A program made the translations under genes and the position numbers. From CAVXZE01 sp964615365 (GTDB taxonomy: Bacteria; Myxococcota_A; UBA9160; UBA6930), in the NCBI GenBank assembly GCA_964615365.1, contig CAZTOU010000022.1:6050-70049 (forward strand): a DNA stretch of 64,000 nucleotides, written 5' to 3'. The notes under the pieces are model-generated. The model saw only the letters and a list, made by a program, of their open reading frames with translations, had not been told where the DNA came from and made no database searches. The stretch's first letter is position 1. Each line of letters begins with the position of its first letter. Below, one piece after another: positions 8,379 through 18,757 of the stretch.

Positions 8379-9020
8379 TCAGGAATCCGGGTTCCCTCTT
8401 ACGCTGCAGGGGCAGACCCGGTACAGGCCGGTATCCCAGTGCGCCTCGACGACGAGCCCCGCGGCCTCGAGCCGCTCGCGGAGACCCTTCGACATGAAGC
8501 CGTCGAAGTCCTCGCTCTCGAGACGCTCGAAGACCTTGAAGAACCAGAAGAGCAGCCTCCGCCAGCCGGCGCCCGGAAGCCGGTAGTCGGCGACGAGGAC
8601 CTTGTCGCTCGACACCCGCCGAACCTCCGCGAGCACCTGCCGGATCTCCTCCTCGGCCATCTCGTGGAGCGACATCGCGCAGACCACGAGGGGGAAGGAG
8701 GCATCTCGGCAGGCGATGCGGCGCGCGTCCATCCGCACCCAGTCGGCCCGGTCTGCGAACCCGGCGGCTCGGGCCCTGCGTCGGGCATGCCGAAGCATAC
8801 CCGGCGAGAGGTCGCAGCCGACCACGCGGCCCCCGCGGCGGGCCATCGCCCTCGCGACGCCCCCCGTGCCGGTGCAGACGTCCAGGCGAGGGGAGCCGGC
8901 CTTCTGCTCCGCCCACTCGGCCATCGAGTTCCAGAGGCGCCGAAAGCCGAAGGTATACACCGCGGGGTCGTAGAGGCGTGCGGTGCGGTCGAGGAACCGA
9001 ATGCGTCCGGAACGCGGCAT
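8379..9020 (-). CDS. Class I SAM-dependent methyltransferase
   Basis: 213 residues with the SAM-binding motif I LDVCTGTGGVA, an acidic motif II (VVGCDLSPGM) and a motif IV-like VVCAMSLHEM. The layout is that of UbiE/Methyltransf_11 enzymes. The cysteine-rich tail (VCPCS) is unusual. ATG 9020 is chosen because GGTGAGG lies four bases before it; a TTG one codon earlier has almost no spacing. The gene sits between two molybdoenzyme paralogues on the same strand and is probably co-transcribed with both. A role in maturation, or in methylating their product, is only a guess. Confidence 0.8.
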   Translation of the reverse strand: MPRSGRIRFLDRTARLYDPAVYTFGFRRLWNSMAEWAEQKAGSPRLDVCTGTGGVARAMARRGGRVVGCDLSPGMLRHARRRARAAGFADRADWVRMDARRIACRDASFPLVVCAMSLHEMAEEEIRQVLAEVRRVSSDKVLVADYRLPGAGWRRLLFWFFKVFERLESEDFDGFMSKGLRERLEAAGLVVEAHWDTGLYRVCPCSVRGNPDS

Positions 9021-9088
9021 CAAACCTCACCTAGCTCGAGTCCATCGAATCGACCCGAATCGCCGCCCGCCCTTCCACCCGCGCCTCT

Positions 9089-11929
9089 CTACGCGTTCGT
9101 CTCGAGGCGTTCAACGTCGACGCGGGTGTCTCGATCGGTCTGGTTGGGCTCGTAGTGCGCGTATCCCCAGTGCATCTGGCCGTAGTCGGTGACGAGCTGG
9201 GTCACCTTGAAGGGACTGGGCGAGACGTACTGGTGGCAGCCTCCATCGCGGAACTGGTAGGGCTCCCAGGCGTGCATGATGTGGATCACCGACGGCTGGA
9301 TCGCCGGCGCGATCTTGACCCGCACCACGAACTCGCCCAGGTCGTTCCAGACCCGGACCAGGTCCTGCTCGGAGATTCCACGCTCTCGAGCGTCGGTGGG
9401 ATTCATGTAGATCACCGGCTCCCCGCGCTGGAGCTGCAGCATCAGCGGCTGGTCGCGCCACATCGAGTGGATGCTCCAGCGCGCGTGTGCGCTGGTCATG
9501 GTGAAGGGATGGTCGCCGCCCGCCTTCGGCGGGTCCTTGTGGACGGGGAACTCCTCGCCGACCTTCAGGAACAGGGGATGGTCCACGTAGAACTGCTGGC
9601 GGCCGGTGAGCGTCGGATAGGGCTCCTTCTTCTCGACGAAGTCGCGCAGCGGCACCACCGGCTCGGTGGTGCTGTACTCGGAAAAGATACCGGCGGTTCC
9701 GCCCTGCACGCCGAGGCCCGCGATCCGCATGGCGCCGCCCTCCCGGCGCAGATCCGCGAGGGTGATCTCGTCCGAAGGGCCGGAGACGCTGAGGATGAAG
9801 TCCACCACCGCCTCCTGGTCGTGCGGCCCGAAGCGGCCGTCGTCGCTGAAGCGGAGGTCGAGATCGGTGAGACCGCACTCCTTGCCCGTGAAGCTGCGCG
9901 CCATGGTGACGCCCCGCGCGCGGGCCACCTGGGCCACGTGCTGCGACAGCAGCGAGAAGATCTCCCACTCGGGCTTCGCCTCTCCCTGCGGCTCGGCGCC
10001 CTTGTCGCCCAGCGTCACGTAGGGGACGAAGGCGGCGATGTACTTGATGCCGACCTTCTCGTACCAGCCGGCGGCCGGCAGCAGGATGTCGGCGTGGCGG
10101 CTGGTCTCGTTCATGCGGAAGTTGATGTCGACGACGAGGCGGGCCGGATCGAAGAGCGTCTCGCGCACCTTGTTGCCCATGCGCGTGTGGCGCAGCACGT
10201 TTCCACAGAACCCGAAGATCACCTCGGGCGGGGGGGCCGTGCGCGGCGGTCCCACCGGGAAGTGGCCCTTGTCGACCGCCTCCTCGATGTAGGGGGTGCA
10301 CCCATCCGGAAGCACCGGGTCGTTGTGCTCCGGCGCGCCGACGAACTCGAGCAGGCCGCCGTGGACGGCGTGGAAGATCGTGCTCGGCACGTACATCGAC
10401 TCGAACTCGTGAAGCACCTCGTCGGGCCAGAAGTAGGAGCGAGCGGCGGTCCACGCCAGGTAGGGGAGCGCCAGCTTGTCCTGCATCGCCATCAGGCCCA
10501 TGCCCTCGAGGGCGATGAAGGCGCCCGATCGCCAGCCGCCGCCGGCGCGTCCCAGGTTTCCGGTGAGCGAGGCCAGCAGGATCTGGCTGCGCTGCATCAG
10601 ATCCGAGTGGAGGTTCTTGCACATGCCCCACTGGGAGAGGATCAGCGCCGAAGGCGCCTTGGCAAACTCGCGCGCGAAGCGCCGGATGATTTGTGCGGAG
10701 AGGCCGGTGATGGGCGCGGCCTGCTCCGGTCCGGCCTCGGCGAGCCGCTCCCGCAGCAGGGAGAAGGCCGTGCGCACCGGGACCCGGCCTCCGTCGGCGA
10801 GGGCGACCTCGCCGCGCTTCTCGAGGTCGGGAGCGACGCCCAACGGAAGCGTCAACGTCCTCTCGGGACTGCCCGCGGATCCCGGCGCCCAGAAGAGAGC
10901 GTCCGCCGAGGCGTCCCACATGGCGAACCGGTCGTCCGCGCCGCCCGCCACCACGTCCGCCTCGCGCAGGAATCGGCCGTCGTCACTGCGGACCAGGAAG
11001 GGGAGATCGGTCTGTTCGCGGAGGTAGTCGGCGTCGTAGAGGTCCTCCTCGATCACCACCTGGCAGGCTGCCAGCGCCAGGGCGATGTCGCTCCCGGGCC
11101 GGAGCGGGAGCCAGAGGTCGGCGTGAATCGCGCTCTGGCTGTACTCGGGCGTGATGGCCACGATCTTCCCGCCGCCATAGCGCGTCTCGGGGACGAAATG
11201 CGCATCGGGAATGCGCGAGACGATCGGATTGAATCCCCACATCACCAGGTAGTCGGATCGGAACCAGTCGTCGGAGGTGCCGTCGGTGTGCGGCAGGCCG
11301 AGAGTGATGGTGCCGCCGACGCCCAGGTCTCCAATCTGCGCCATCGAGTCGGTGATGGGTGCGCCGATCTGCCGGAAGAAGCGAAGCGCCGCCGCGGTGT
11401 TGGCCCCGTAGTCGACGTTCGGGCCCAGCTCCAGCACCACGCCCTCGCCGCCGCGCTTGGCCAGCACCTCGACCAGGTGCTCGGCGATCTCGTCGAGGGC
11501 TTCCTCCCAGGTGATCCGCTTGAAGCGCCCGGAGCCGCGAGGTCCCACCCGCTTCATGGGATGAATCACGCGCGATTCGCTCAGCGTCAGATCGCTGCAC
11601 ATCCCGCCCTTCTGGCAGCCGCGGGGGTTGAAGTCGGGAACGCTCGCGTTCGACTGCACGTAGGGGGAGGACTGCTCCTCGCGCCAGACGATGCCCTCGC
11701 GCACGTAGAGATTCCAGGCGCACGAAGAGACGCAGTTGACGTTGGTGTGGGTGCCGCGAACCACCCGGTCCCAGGTCCATCGCTTCTGGTAGACGTCGCG
11801 AAAGTCCTGGTAGTCGGGTGCCAGATCCGCCGCCGCCGGCTCGGGTGTCACCCAGCCGAGTCGGTGGAGACCCAGAGCGAGAGCGGTCGCCGTGCTCGCC
11901 TGAAGGAATTGCCGCCGAGTCAGGGACAC
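9089..11929 (-). CDS. Tat-exported type II DMSO-reductase-family catalytic subunit (paralogue)
   Basis: 946 residues from GTG 11929, which has a strong ribosome site (GGAGGTGG, about five bases away); longer readings back to 12436 run antisense through unrelated frames and overlap the Crp gene. A Tat signal (LTRRQFLQAS) opens the protein. The cluster ligands are His61, Cys66, Cys70 and Cys104 (PRGCQKG). An IGDLGVG motif supplies the expected Mo-ligand Asp, and the NPIVSRIPDAHF segment matches the NarG/ethylbenzene dehydrogenase group. The C terminus has MHAWEPYQF. It is clearly paralogous end to end with 5531-8353 but diverged, so the duplication is old. It is the first structural gene downstream of the Crp/Fnr-type regulator, with a palindrome at 12013-12028 in its leader. 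Confidence 0.85.
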   Translation of the reverse strand: MSLTRRQFLQASTATALALGLHRLGWVTPEPAAADLAPDYQDFRDVYQKRWTWDRVVRGTHTNVNCVSSCAWNLYVREGIVWREEQSSPYVQSNASVPDFNPRGCQKGGMCSDLTLSESRVIHPMKRVGPRGSGRFKRITWEEALDEIAEHLVEVLAKRGGEGVVLELGPNVDYGANTAAALRFFRQIGAPITDSMAQIGDLGVGGTITLGLPHTDGTSDDWFRSDYLVMWGFNPIVSRIPDAHFVPETRYGGGKIVAITPEYSQSAIHADLWLPLRPGSDIALALAACQVVIEEDLYDADYLREQTDLPFLVRSDDGRFLREADVVAGGADDRFAMWDASADALFWAPGSAGSPERTLTLPLGVAPDLEKRGEVALADGGRVPVRTAFSLLRERLAEAGPEQAAPITGLSAQIIRRFAREFAKAPSALILSQWGMCKNLHSDLMQRSQILLASLTGNLGRAGGGWRSGAFIALEGMGLMAMQDKLALPYLAWTAARSYFWPDEVLHEFESMYVPSTIFHAVHGGLLEFVGAPEHNDPVLPDGCTPYIEEAVDKGHFPVGPPRTAPPPEVIFGFCGNVLRHTRMGNKVRETLFDPARLVVDINFRMNETSRHADILLPAAGWYEKVGIKYIAAFVPYVTLGDKGAEPQGEAKPEWEIFSLLSQHVAQVARARGVTMARSFTGKECGLTDLDLRFSDDGRFGPHDQEAVVDFILSVSGPSDEITLADLRREGGAMRIAGLGVQGGTAGIFSEYSTTEPVVPLRDFVEKKEPYPTLTGRQQFYVDHPLFLKVGEEFPVHKDPPKAGGDHPFTMTSAHARWSIHSMWRDQPLMLQLQRGEPVIYMNPTDARERGISEQDLVRVWNDLGEFVVRVKIAPAIQPSVIHIMHAWEPYQFRDGGCHQYVSPSPFKVTQLVTDYGQMHWGYAHYEPNQTDRDTRVDVERLETNA

Positions 11930-12012
11930 CGTTCCACCTCCCCGCGGGCGCCCTCGATCCTGGCCCCGATCGATGGTTCCCGGCGAAGCTATCCGGGGAG
12001 TCCCAGCGGGGG

Positions 12013-12028
12013 TATGACGACCGTCATA
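12013..12028. promoter_or_regulatory. Crp/Fnr-type operator candidate upstream of molybdoenzyme gene
   Basis: A perfect inverted repeat TATGAC-GACC-GTCATA lies 84 bases before GTG 11929. Its size and N4 spacing match Fnr/Dnr boxes (consensus TTGAT-N4-ATCAA), though the bases differ. A near copy at 12798-12813 precedes the regulator gene itself, which argues for a specific shared site. Confidence 0.6.
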
Positions 12029-12081
12029 GCTCTCGGAGGGGGCGTTTCGCGGCCCGCTCCAAACCCGCGCGAGAGGGTATC

Positions 12082-12768
12082 TCAGCGCGATGCGACGGTC
12101 GCAATCCGCTCCAGGGCCGACTCGTCCACCACCTGCACGCGCCCCACGGCGCCGCTGATGATCCCGTCTCGCTCGAATCGGCGCAGCACCCGGATCGCCG
12201 TCTCGACCGTGGTACCGGACGCCTCCGCCAGGGCCCGCCGCGTCACGCGCGCCTCCCCGTCCTCCCGTGCAGAGCGCAGGAGCGCCCGCGCCAGCCGAGC
12301 CGGAGCCGGATCGTGTGCGAAGGACCGCAGGCGCTCGTGGGCGTCGCGGAGGCGGTGGGAGGTGACCACCAGGATCTCGACGGCGAGCACCGGCACCTCT
12401 GCCACCAGGCTCATCAGCACCCTCCGCGGCAGGCACCAGGCCATCCCATCCGTGACCGTCTCGGCGCTCGCGGTGTAGACGTCCTCGTCGAGGGAGGAGA
12501 CCGCGCCGAACATCTCGCCCGGACCGAGGGCCTCCAGGGTGGTGATGCGCCCGTCCGCCGAGCCCTTGTAGAGCCGCACCTCCCCCCGGTGGACCACCCA
12601 GAGGAACTCCGCGGGCTGCCCCTCGAAGAAGAGCACCCGCTGGCGGGTGAAGCGCTTCTCGCGGAGGACCGATTTGACCTGGTCTCGCCGCTCCGGAGGC
12701 AGCGCCCGGAAGAACTCAGCGTTAGCGAGTTCTACCTCACCACTACCACTCATTCCACCTCGGTCCAT
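12082..12768 (-). CDS. Crp/Fnr-family transcriptional regulator
   Basis: 228 residues: an N-terminal cyclic-nucleotide-binding-fold sensor (FFEGQPAEFLWVVHRGEVRL, then LEALGPGEMFGAVSSLDED), a dimerisation helix and a C-terminal winged helix (RRALAEASGTTVETAIRVLR). There is no N-terminal cysteine cluster as in Fnr, so an Fe-S oxygen sensor is unlikely; Crp, Dnr (heme/NO) or another ligand type remains possible. ATG 12768 is the annotated start, and ATG 12753 preceded by GAGGTGG is an alternative. The gene lies upstream of and on the same strand as the molybdoenzyme genes, and 16-bp palindromes occur in front of both. Confidence 0.87.
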   Translation of the reverse strand: MDRGGMSGSGEVELANAEFFRALPPERRDQVKSVLREKRFTRQRVLFFEGQPAEFLWVVHRGEVRLYKGSADGRITTLEALGPGEMFGAVSSLDEDVYTASAETVTDGMAWCLPRRVLMSLVAEVPVLAVEILVVTSHRLRDAHERLRSFAHDPAPARLARALLRSAREDGEARVTRRALAEASGTTVETAIRVLRRFERDGIISGAVGRVQVVDESALERIATVASR

Positions 12769-12797
12769 ATCCGCGTGTGAAGAGCTCTCGGGCGCGG

Positions 12798-12813
12798 TAT
12801 GACTGGCATCATA
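12798..12813. promoter_or_regulatory. Second copy of the Crp/Fnr-type operator
   Basis: TATGAC-TGGC-ATCATA, differing from the 12013 site only in the spacer and one arm base. It is 30 bases before the regulator start and 95 before the divergent hemerythrin-like gene, so it could serve autoregulation and control of both directions. Confidence 0.6.
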
Positions 12814-12907
12814 CTCAACTCCCGCAATTAGGGCCCATATTCATGGTGGGGAAGAACAGGAGTGCCGAGGGCTCGCCGCTCGAGACGAGCCGAAAGGGGG
12901 AAGTCCG

Positions 12908-13303
12908 GTGATCAGCCGGGTTGCCGCAGTCCATCGCAGCCTCGCAGCGATGTTCGAGGAGACGCGCGCGGCGTTCCGGGACGGGGACGAAGCGGAGGCC
13001 GCCGTTGCGTTCGGACGGATCCGAGAGGAGCTGGAGGCCCACTTCGAGAAGGAAGACCGACTCTACTATCCGGCCATCCGGGCGCTGCGGCCCGACCGCG
13101 CCGAGGCGGTGGATCGGGTCGGGAAGGCGCACGCCCAGTTCATCCGTCGCTTCGACCTGATCGTCGCTCAGCTTCAGGCGGGGAAGCGGGAGGAGGCGAG
13201 ACGCTCCTTCGAGGAGTTCGCCGAGGCCTTCATCTTTCACGAGATCCGTGAGGAAGACCTGATCCGTTCGCTGGAGAAGGAGTTCATGGAGGCCCGCCGG
13301 TAG
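12908..13303 (+). CDS. Hemerythrin-like (HHE) domain protein
   Basis: 131 residues, all helical, with spaced iron-ligand candidates: VHRSL (His9), HFEKED, HAQF and FHEIREED. This is the HHE-domain pattern of non-heme di-iron proteins that bind O2 or sense/relieve NO and iron stress. The start is GTG 12908 after GGGGGAAG. It is divergent from the Crp/Fnr-type gene and shares its palindrome-bearing intergenic region. A Dnr/Fnr-like regulator next to a hemerythrin domain and respiratory-type molybdoenzymes fits a low-oxygen or nitrosative programme; that link is inference. Confidence 0.82.
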   Translation: MISRVAAVHRSLAAMFEETRAAFRDGDEAEAAVAFGRIREELEAHFEKEDRLYYPAIRALRPDRAEAVDRVGKAHAQFIRRFDLIVAQLQAGKREEARRSFEEFAEAFIFHEIREEDLIRSLEKEFMEARR

Positions 13304-13350
13304 CCCACCCGGGCGCGAGGCCCTCCAATCCCCGCGGGTCCCGCAGGGCA

Positions 13351-13365
13351 GGGGAGAGCCTCCCC
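13351..13365. terminator. Hairpin between convergent genes
   Basis: A GGGGAG-AGC-CTCCCC hairpin lies between the stops of the hemerythrin gene and the convergent SDR gene, nested in a wider GAGGCCC/GGGCCTC pair (13317-13323 and 13368-13374). No T tract follows on either side, so terminator function is tentative. Confidence 0.35.
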
Positions 13366-13372
13366 GGGGGCC

Positions 13373-14164
13373 TCAGTTCATCTGCATGCCGCCGTCGACG
13401 TTGAGGGACTGCCCGGTGATGTTCCTCGCCTCGTCGGACACCAGGAAGACGACGGCGTGGCCGATGTCCTCGGGGGTCTGCTCCCGCCGCAGCGGGCAGT
13501 TCGCCTGGATGTAGGCGCTGAACGCGGCGCGTTCGCCGACGACGTTGGGATCGGTGTCGCGGCGGAACATCCCCTCGAGCTTCTCCCACATCGGGGTCCA
13601 GAGCAGGCCCGGACACACGGCGTTGACGTTGATGCCATGCGGTCCCAGCGAGAAGGCCATTGACTGGGTCAGGCTGATCGCGCCGGCCTTCGAGGCCGAG
13701 TAGGGCGCCAGGCCGTTGTCTCCCCGCCGCCCCGCAATCGAGGCGATGTTCACGATCTTCCCCCCGCCGCGCTCGCGGAAATGGGGGATGACGATGCTGC
13801 TCACGTTCCAGATTCCCCGGAGGTTCACCATGTAGCAGCGGTCGAAGTCGTCGCCGGAGACCTCGCTTCCCGTGTGATCCTGGACGACGCCCGCGTTGTT
13901 GACCAGGATGTCGATCGCCTCGAAGCGGGCGAGAACCTGGTCGAAACCCCTCTGTACCGATTGCGTGTCGGTGACGTCGACCTGGCAGACGATCACCTCG
14001 CGGCCGAGGCTCGCGACCTCCTCGGCGGTCTCCTCCGCGCTCCGTACGTCGACGTCGGCGATCGCGATGTCGGCACCTGCCTCGGCCAGACCGAGGACGA
14101 TGCCGCGCCCGATTCCCCGGCCGCCGCCGGTCACGATCGCGACCCTCTGACTCAGACGACCCAT
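13373..14164 (-). CDS. Short-chain dehydrogenase/reductase
   Basis: 263 residues of classical SDR: the cofactor loop TGGGRGIGRG at residues 12-21, Asp at the end of the second strand (IAIADVD, favouring NAD), NNAGVV, the catalytic Ser in NIASIAG and YSASK. The C-terminal NVDGGMQMN is the usual ending. It starts 21 bases after the CehA-type metallohydrolase gene on the same strand, so the two are likely an operon. The alcohol/ketone substrate is not identifiable. A weak GAGAG ribosome site precedes ATG 14164. Confidence 0.88.
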   Translation of the reverse strand: MGRLSQRVAIVTGGGRGIGRGIVLGLAEAGADIAIADVDVRSAEETAEEVASLGREVIVCQVDVTDTQSVQRGFDQVLARFEAIDILVNNAGVVQDHTGSEVSGDDFDRCYMVNLRGIWNVSSIVIPHFRERGGGKIVNIASIAGRRGDNGLAPYSASKAGAISLTQSMAFSLGPHGINVNAVCPGLLWTPMWEKLEGMFRRDTDPNVVGERAAFSAYIQANCPLRREQTPEDIGHAVVFLVSDEARNITGQSLNVDGGMQMN

Positions 14165-14185
14165 CTCTCACGCATAGGGGATTCG

Positions 14186-16774
14186 TCACCCAGAGGCAAG
14201 GTCGGGAATCCGGTGGCGGTGACCGCGCCCGCGCTGGTGCATCTCGTTGTGGACCTTGCGGTGCGCGGAGGTCAGGACCAGCCGCATGCGCTTGTAGGCC
14301 GCGTCGTCGGCGCGTGTCCCGACCGTGTCCAGATAGGCCAGCGCGCCTTCGATCTGCTCCAGCATGGTGACGGCGTCGGCCGCTGCAAAGAAGCGCGAGC
14401 CCTCGATCTCGATCGTCACCGGCGACGAATGCGCTGCGATCATCTCCGGCCTGTCCCGGTAGTGGCCGCGCACCAGGAGTGCCAGCCAGGAGCTCCTGTC
14501 GAGATTCACCGCCCAGTGTCCTCGGGCCTTCTTCGCGCCGATCCGCTTGCTCTCGCGGATCTCTCCATTCACGACGAGGTCCACCCGGGACATCGGCACC
14601 GTCACGCTGGCGAGCTCGTACTCCACGTCCACGGTTCCGCCGCTTCCGTTCATGACGATACGGCTACCGGGCGGCTCGCCCTCCACCCGGAACTCCATGA
14701 GCGGCCCGTAGCTCACGAAGGTGTCACCCGACCGGACCGCATCCATCCAGGCCTGGTAGGTGAAGGGACTCCCCTCCGGGATCCGCGCGTAGGTGCGGAT
14801 CGTACCGACCGCGGTGTTGGCGGTCATCTTGTCGGTTCCGCCCACCGCCGGGTAGAAGTAGCCGCAGTTCAGGTAGCGGTACCAGTCGGAGAGTGAGTAG
14901 GGATCGATTCCGGCATAGAGATTGCCCCAGGAGCACATCTCCACCGCATCGACGTCGCCGTGGATCAGCGTTGCCGCGTTTTCGGCCCGGGGGTTCGGGA
15001 AGTGAGGGAAGACCACCAGCCCTCCGCGGTCGCGACACTCCCGCGCCCATTGCGTCAGGAGCGCTCCCACCGGGTCCCCCAGGGCGGCCTCGTCGGGTCC
15101 GCCCGCGCACATCGGCGCGATGATCTCGCCGCCGTAGCCCAGCAGCGAAATGTGGCCGAGCACATGCTGGCGGTTCTCGGTCCCGACGCGAACCAGCCAT
15201 TCTCCGTCGTCGCCCGCTTCCCGGGATCCGAAGGTCGTCTTCCCGTCGAAGTCGCCGACGTTGGTCATCAGCTCTCCCCACTGGCTCGCCAGCAGGTTGA
15301 TGACGTTCACGCCCTCGGCGGCGCCCTCCAGCCGAGCGGTCGCCGGCGACAGGAAGTGAACGTGGGTGTCGGCGGTCACCCAGCCGCGCTCCCTCCAGTC
15401 GAGGACGCGATCGATCCCGAGGGTGAGGGCCCGGGTCGACCGCGAGATCTCCACCACCTTGCGCAGCGGCTTGATCTCGAAGCCCTTGCTCACCTCGAGA
15501 TAGACCCTGCCGAGGGGCAGATCCAGCGTCGCCTCTCCCGGGATGTAGCAGCAGTCGTGTCGATTGCCGGTCATCGGATCGAGGTGCGCGAAGTCGGCGC
15601 TGTAATCCTCGAACCACGAGGGATTGGGGATGCGATGCCGATCGACCGGCACCAGGTACTCGCCGGCCTCGCCGTGGGCGTGGAGCTTGACGGCGACAGG
15701 CATCTTGCTGCCCTTCTCCACCACGCGAAGCTTCACCCGCTGGAGCGCCGGACGCACCGGCGAGAGAGCCCTGGTGCTCTTCTCCTCCGCCAGCTTCGAG
15801 ACGGGAACCGTTCTCCTCCCGCCGAGGTGGAAGCGCGCGTCGGGGTGGGCCGTGTACTCGATCAGGACCTCGCGGTTCGAGGTGCCGGGCGTCTGGTTGT
15901 TGTAGGTCTTCTCCCAATCGTCGTTGGGGTACAAGGAACGCGGCTGGGCCGAGATCACCTGTCCCAGGTCGAGCTGGATCTGATCGAGGAGGCCCCGCTC
16001 GTCGAGCTCGGGGCGGAATGCTTCGCTCTTCGGCAGCCGGAGCAGCGCCTTGCGTCGCGTCTCCCAGCGCAGCGGCAGCGAGCTGGCCCTTCCCGCGGAG
16101 ATCGCGGAGAGCACGACCACACCCGACACCGGCTCGACGCGCAGGCCGGTGATCGCCTTTCCGGGACGGGGGTTCTCCCAGGCCCAGATCCAGTTGCACC
16201 AGGTCCCCAGGTCGCGGATCTGCGCGCGTGTCTGCGACATCCCCCAGTAGAGGTGCCGCATTCCGAACAGGGGCGGGGAGTCCTGCTCGTGGACTGCCGG
16301 AATCGGATGGGGCTTGCGCATGCAGACCGCCTGAAAGCAGTTCTCGCCCCAGCCCCGCTGGAACATCCCGATCTGATGGCGTCTCCGGATCGCCTGCCGC
16401 AGCTCGCCTCCGTCGGCGTAGTGGATCACGTAGTCCGCCACGTGCTCCCCGAGCCGGCCGTAGCCCGGAGTCGGGCTGACGAAGCCGTCCCGGTTCCAGT
16501 CCAGTGGTTCGACGTCGGTGGTGTGCAAGAAGACCAGCCACTTCGTCTTGACCGGTCCCACCCTCACCGAGACCGGATCGTCCTTTGCCAGCAGTGGCCT
16601 TTTCACCTGGAAGGGAATTCCCCACCCCGTGCATCGGCCCCTCGGCGCTCTCTCCACCGAGCCCCGCATGCCCGGTGTTACCTCCGCTTCCGCCAGCGCC
16701 TTCCAGGGCAGCGTCCCGTCGAAGGGGATCACCTGGAAGAGCGGTGATGCGGGTCCGTCGTGCTGAGGCGCCAT
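14186..16774 (-). CDS. CehA/McbA-family metallohydrolase
   Basis: 862 residues. The C-terminal half holds a PHP-like metallohydrolase domain beginning WVTADTHVHF (about residues 467-476) with later histidines in HISLLGYGG and VVFPHFPNP, as in CehA/McbA proteins (the founding members hydrolyse carbaryl). The N-terminal ~450 residues look like beta-sandwich modules, and a final beta domain plus helices follow. No signal peptide is visible. GAGGA seven bases before ATG 16774 supports the start. The neighbouring SDR downstream suggests a two-step conversion. Many family members have no known substrate, so ester/amide hydrolysis is a general expectation only. Confidence 0.75.
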   Translation of the reverse strand: MAPQHDGPASPLFQVIPFDGTLPWKALAEAEVTPGMRGSVERAPRGRCTGWGIPFQVKRPLLAKDDPVSVRVGPVKTKWLVFLHTTDVEPLDWNRDGFVSPTPGYGRLGEHVADYVIHYADGGELRQAIRRRHQIGMFQRGWGENCFQAVCMRKPHPIPAVHEQDSPPLFGMRHLYWGMSQTRAQIRDLGTWCNWIWAWENPRPGKAITGLRVEPVSGVVVLSAISAGRASSLPLRWETRRKALLRLPKSEAFRPELDERGLLDQIQLDLGQVISAQPRSLYPNDDWEKTYNNQTPGTSNREVLIEYTAHPDARFHLGGRRTVPVSKLAEEKSTRALSPVRPALQRVKLRVVEKGSKMPVAVKLHAHGEAGEYLVPVDRHRIPNPSWFEDYSADFAHLDPMTGNRHDCCYIPGEATLDLPLGRVYLEVSKGFEIKPLRKVVEISRSTRALTLGIDRVLDWRERGWVTADTHVHFLSPATARLEGAAEGVNVINLLASQWGELMTNVGDFDGKTTFGSREAGDDGEWLVRVGTENRQHVLGHISLLGYGGEIIAPMCAGGPDEAALGDPVGALLTQWARECRDRGGLVVFPHFPNPRAENAATLIHGDVDAVEMCSWGNLYAGIDPYSLSDWYRYLNCGYFYPAVGGTDKMTANTAVGTIRTYARIPEGSPFTYQAWMDAVRSGDTFVSYGPLMEFRVEGEPPGSRIVMNGSGGTVDVEYELASVTVPMSRVDLVVNGEIRESKRIGAKKARGHWAVNLDRSSWLALLVRGHYRDRPEMIAAHSSPVTIEIEGSRFFAAADAVTMLEQIEGALAYLDTVGTRADDAAYKRMRLVLTSAHRKVHNEMHQRGRGHRHRIPDLASG

Positions 16775-16903
16775 GGGAGATTCCTCGCAGCTTTGCCGGC
16801 GCAGGCGTCCAGTGCCTGGTGGGCGGGAAGCTCACACTCTGCAGCGGGAGGGGGCCGCCCGCAAGGAGCGCGCTTCTCAGCACCGGCTACGCTTGGTTTC
16901 GCG

Positions 16904-18737
<1,834 letters not shown>

Positions 18738-18757
<20 letters not shown>

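Noticed and set aside
9155..12478. Very long open frame on the + strand opposite the molybdoenzyme and Crp genes (over 1,000 codons)
   Set aside because: It is antisense to well-supported genes, lacks any recognisable domain, and is rich in residues expected from the shadow of G+C-rich codons.
14960..16747. 595-codon + strand frame opposite the CehA-type gene
   Set aside because: No domain, and it runs antisense to a gene with clear motifs; a high-G+C shadow.
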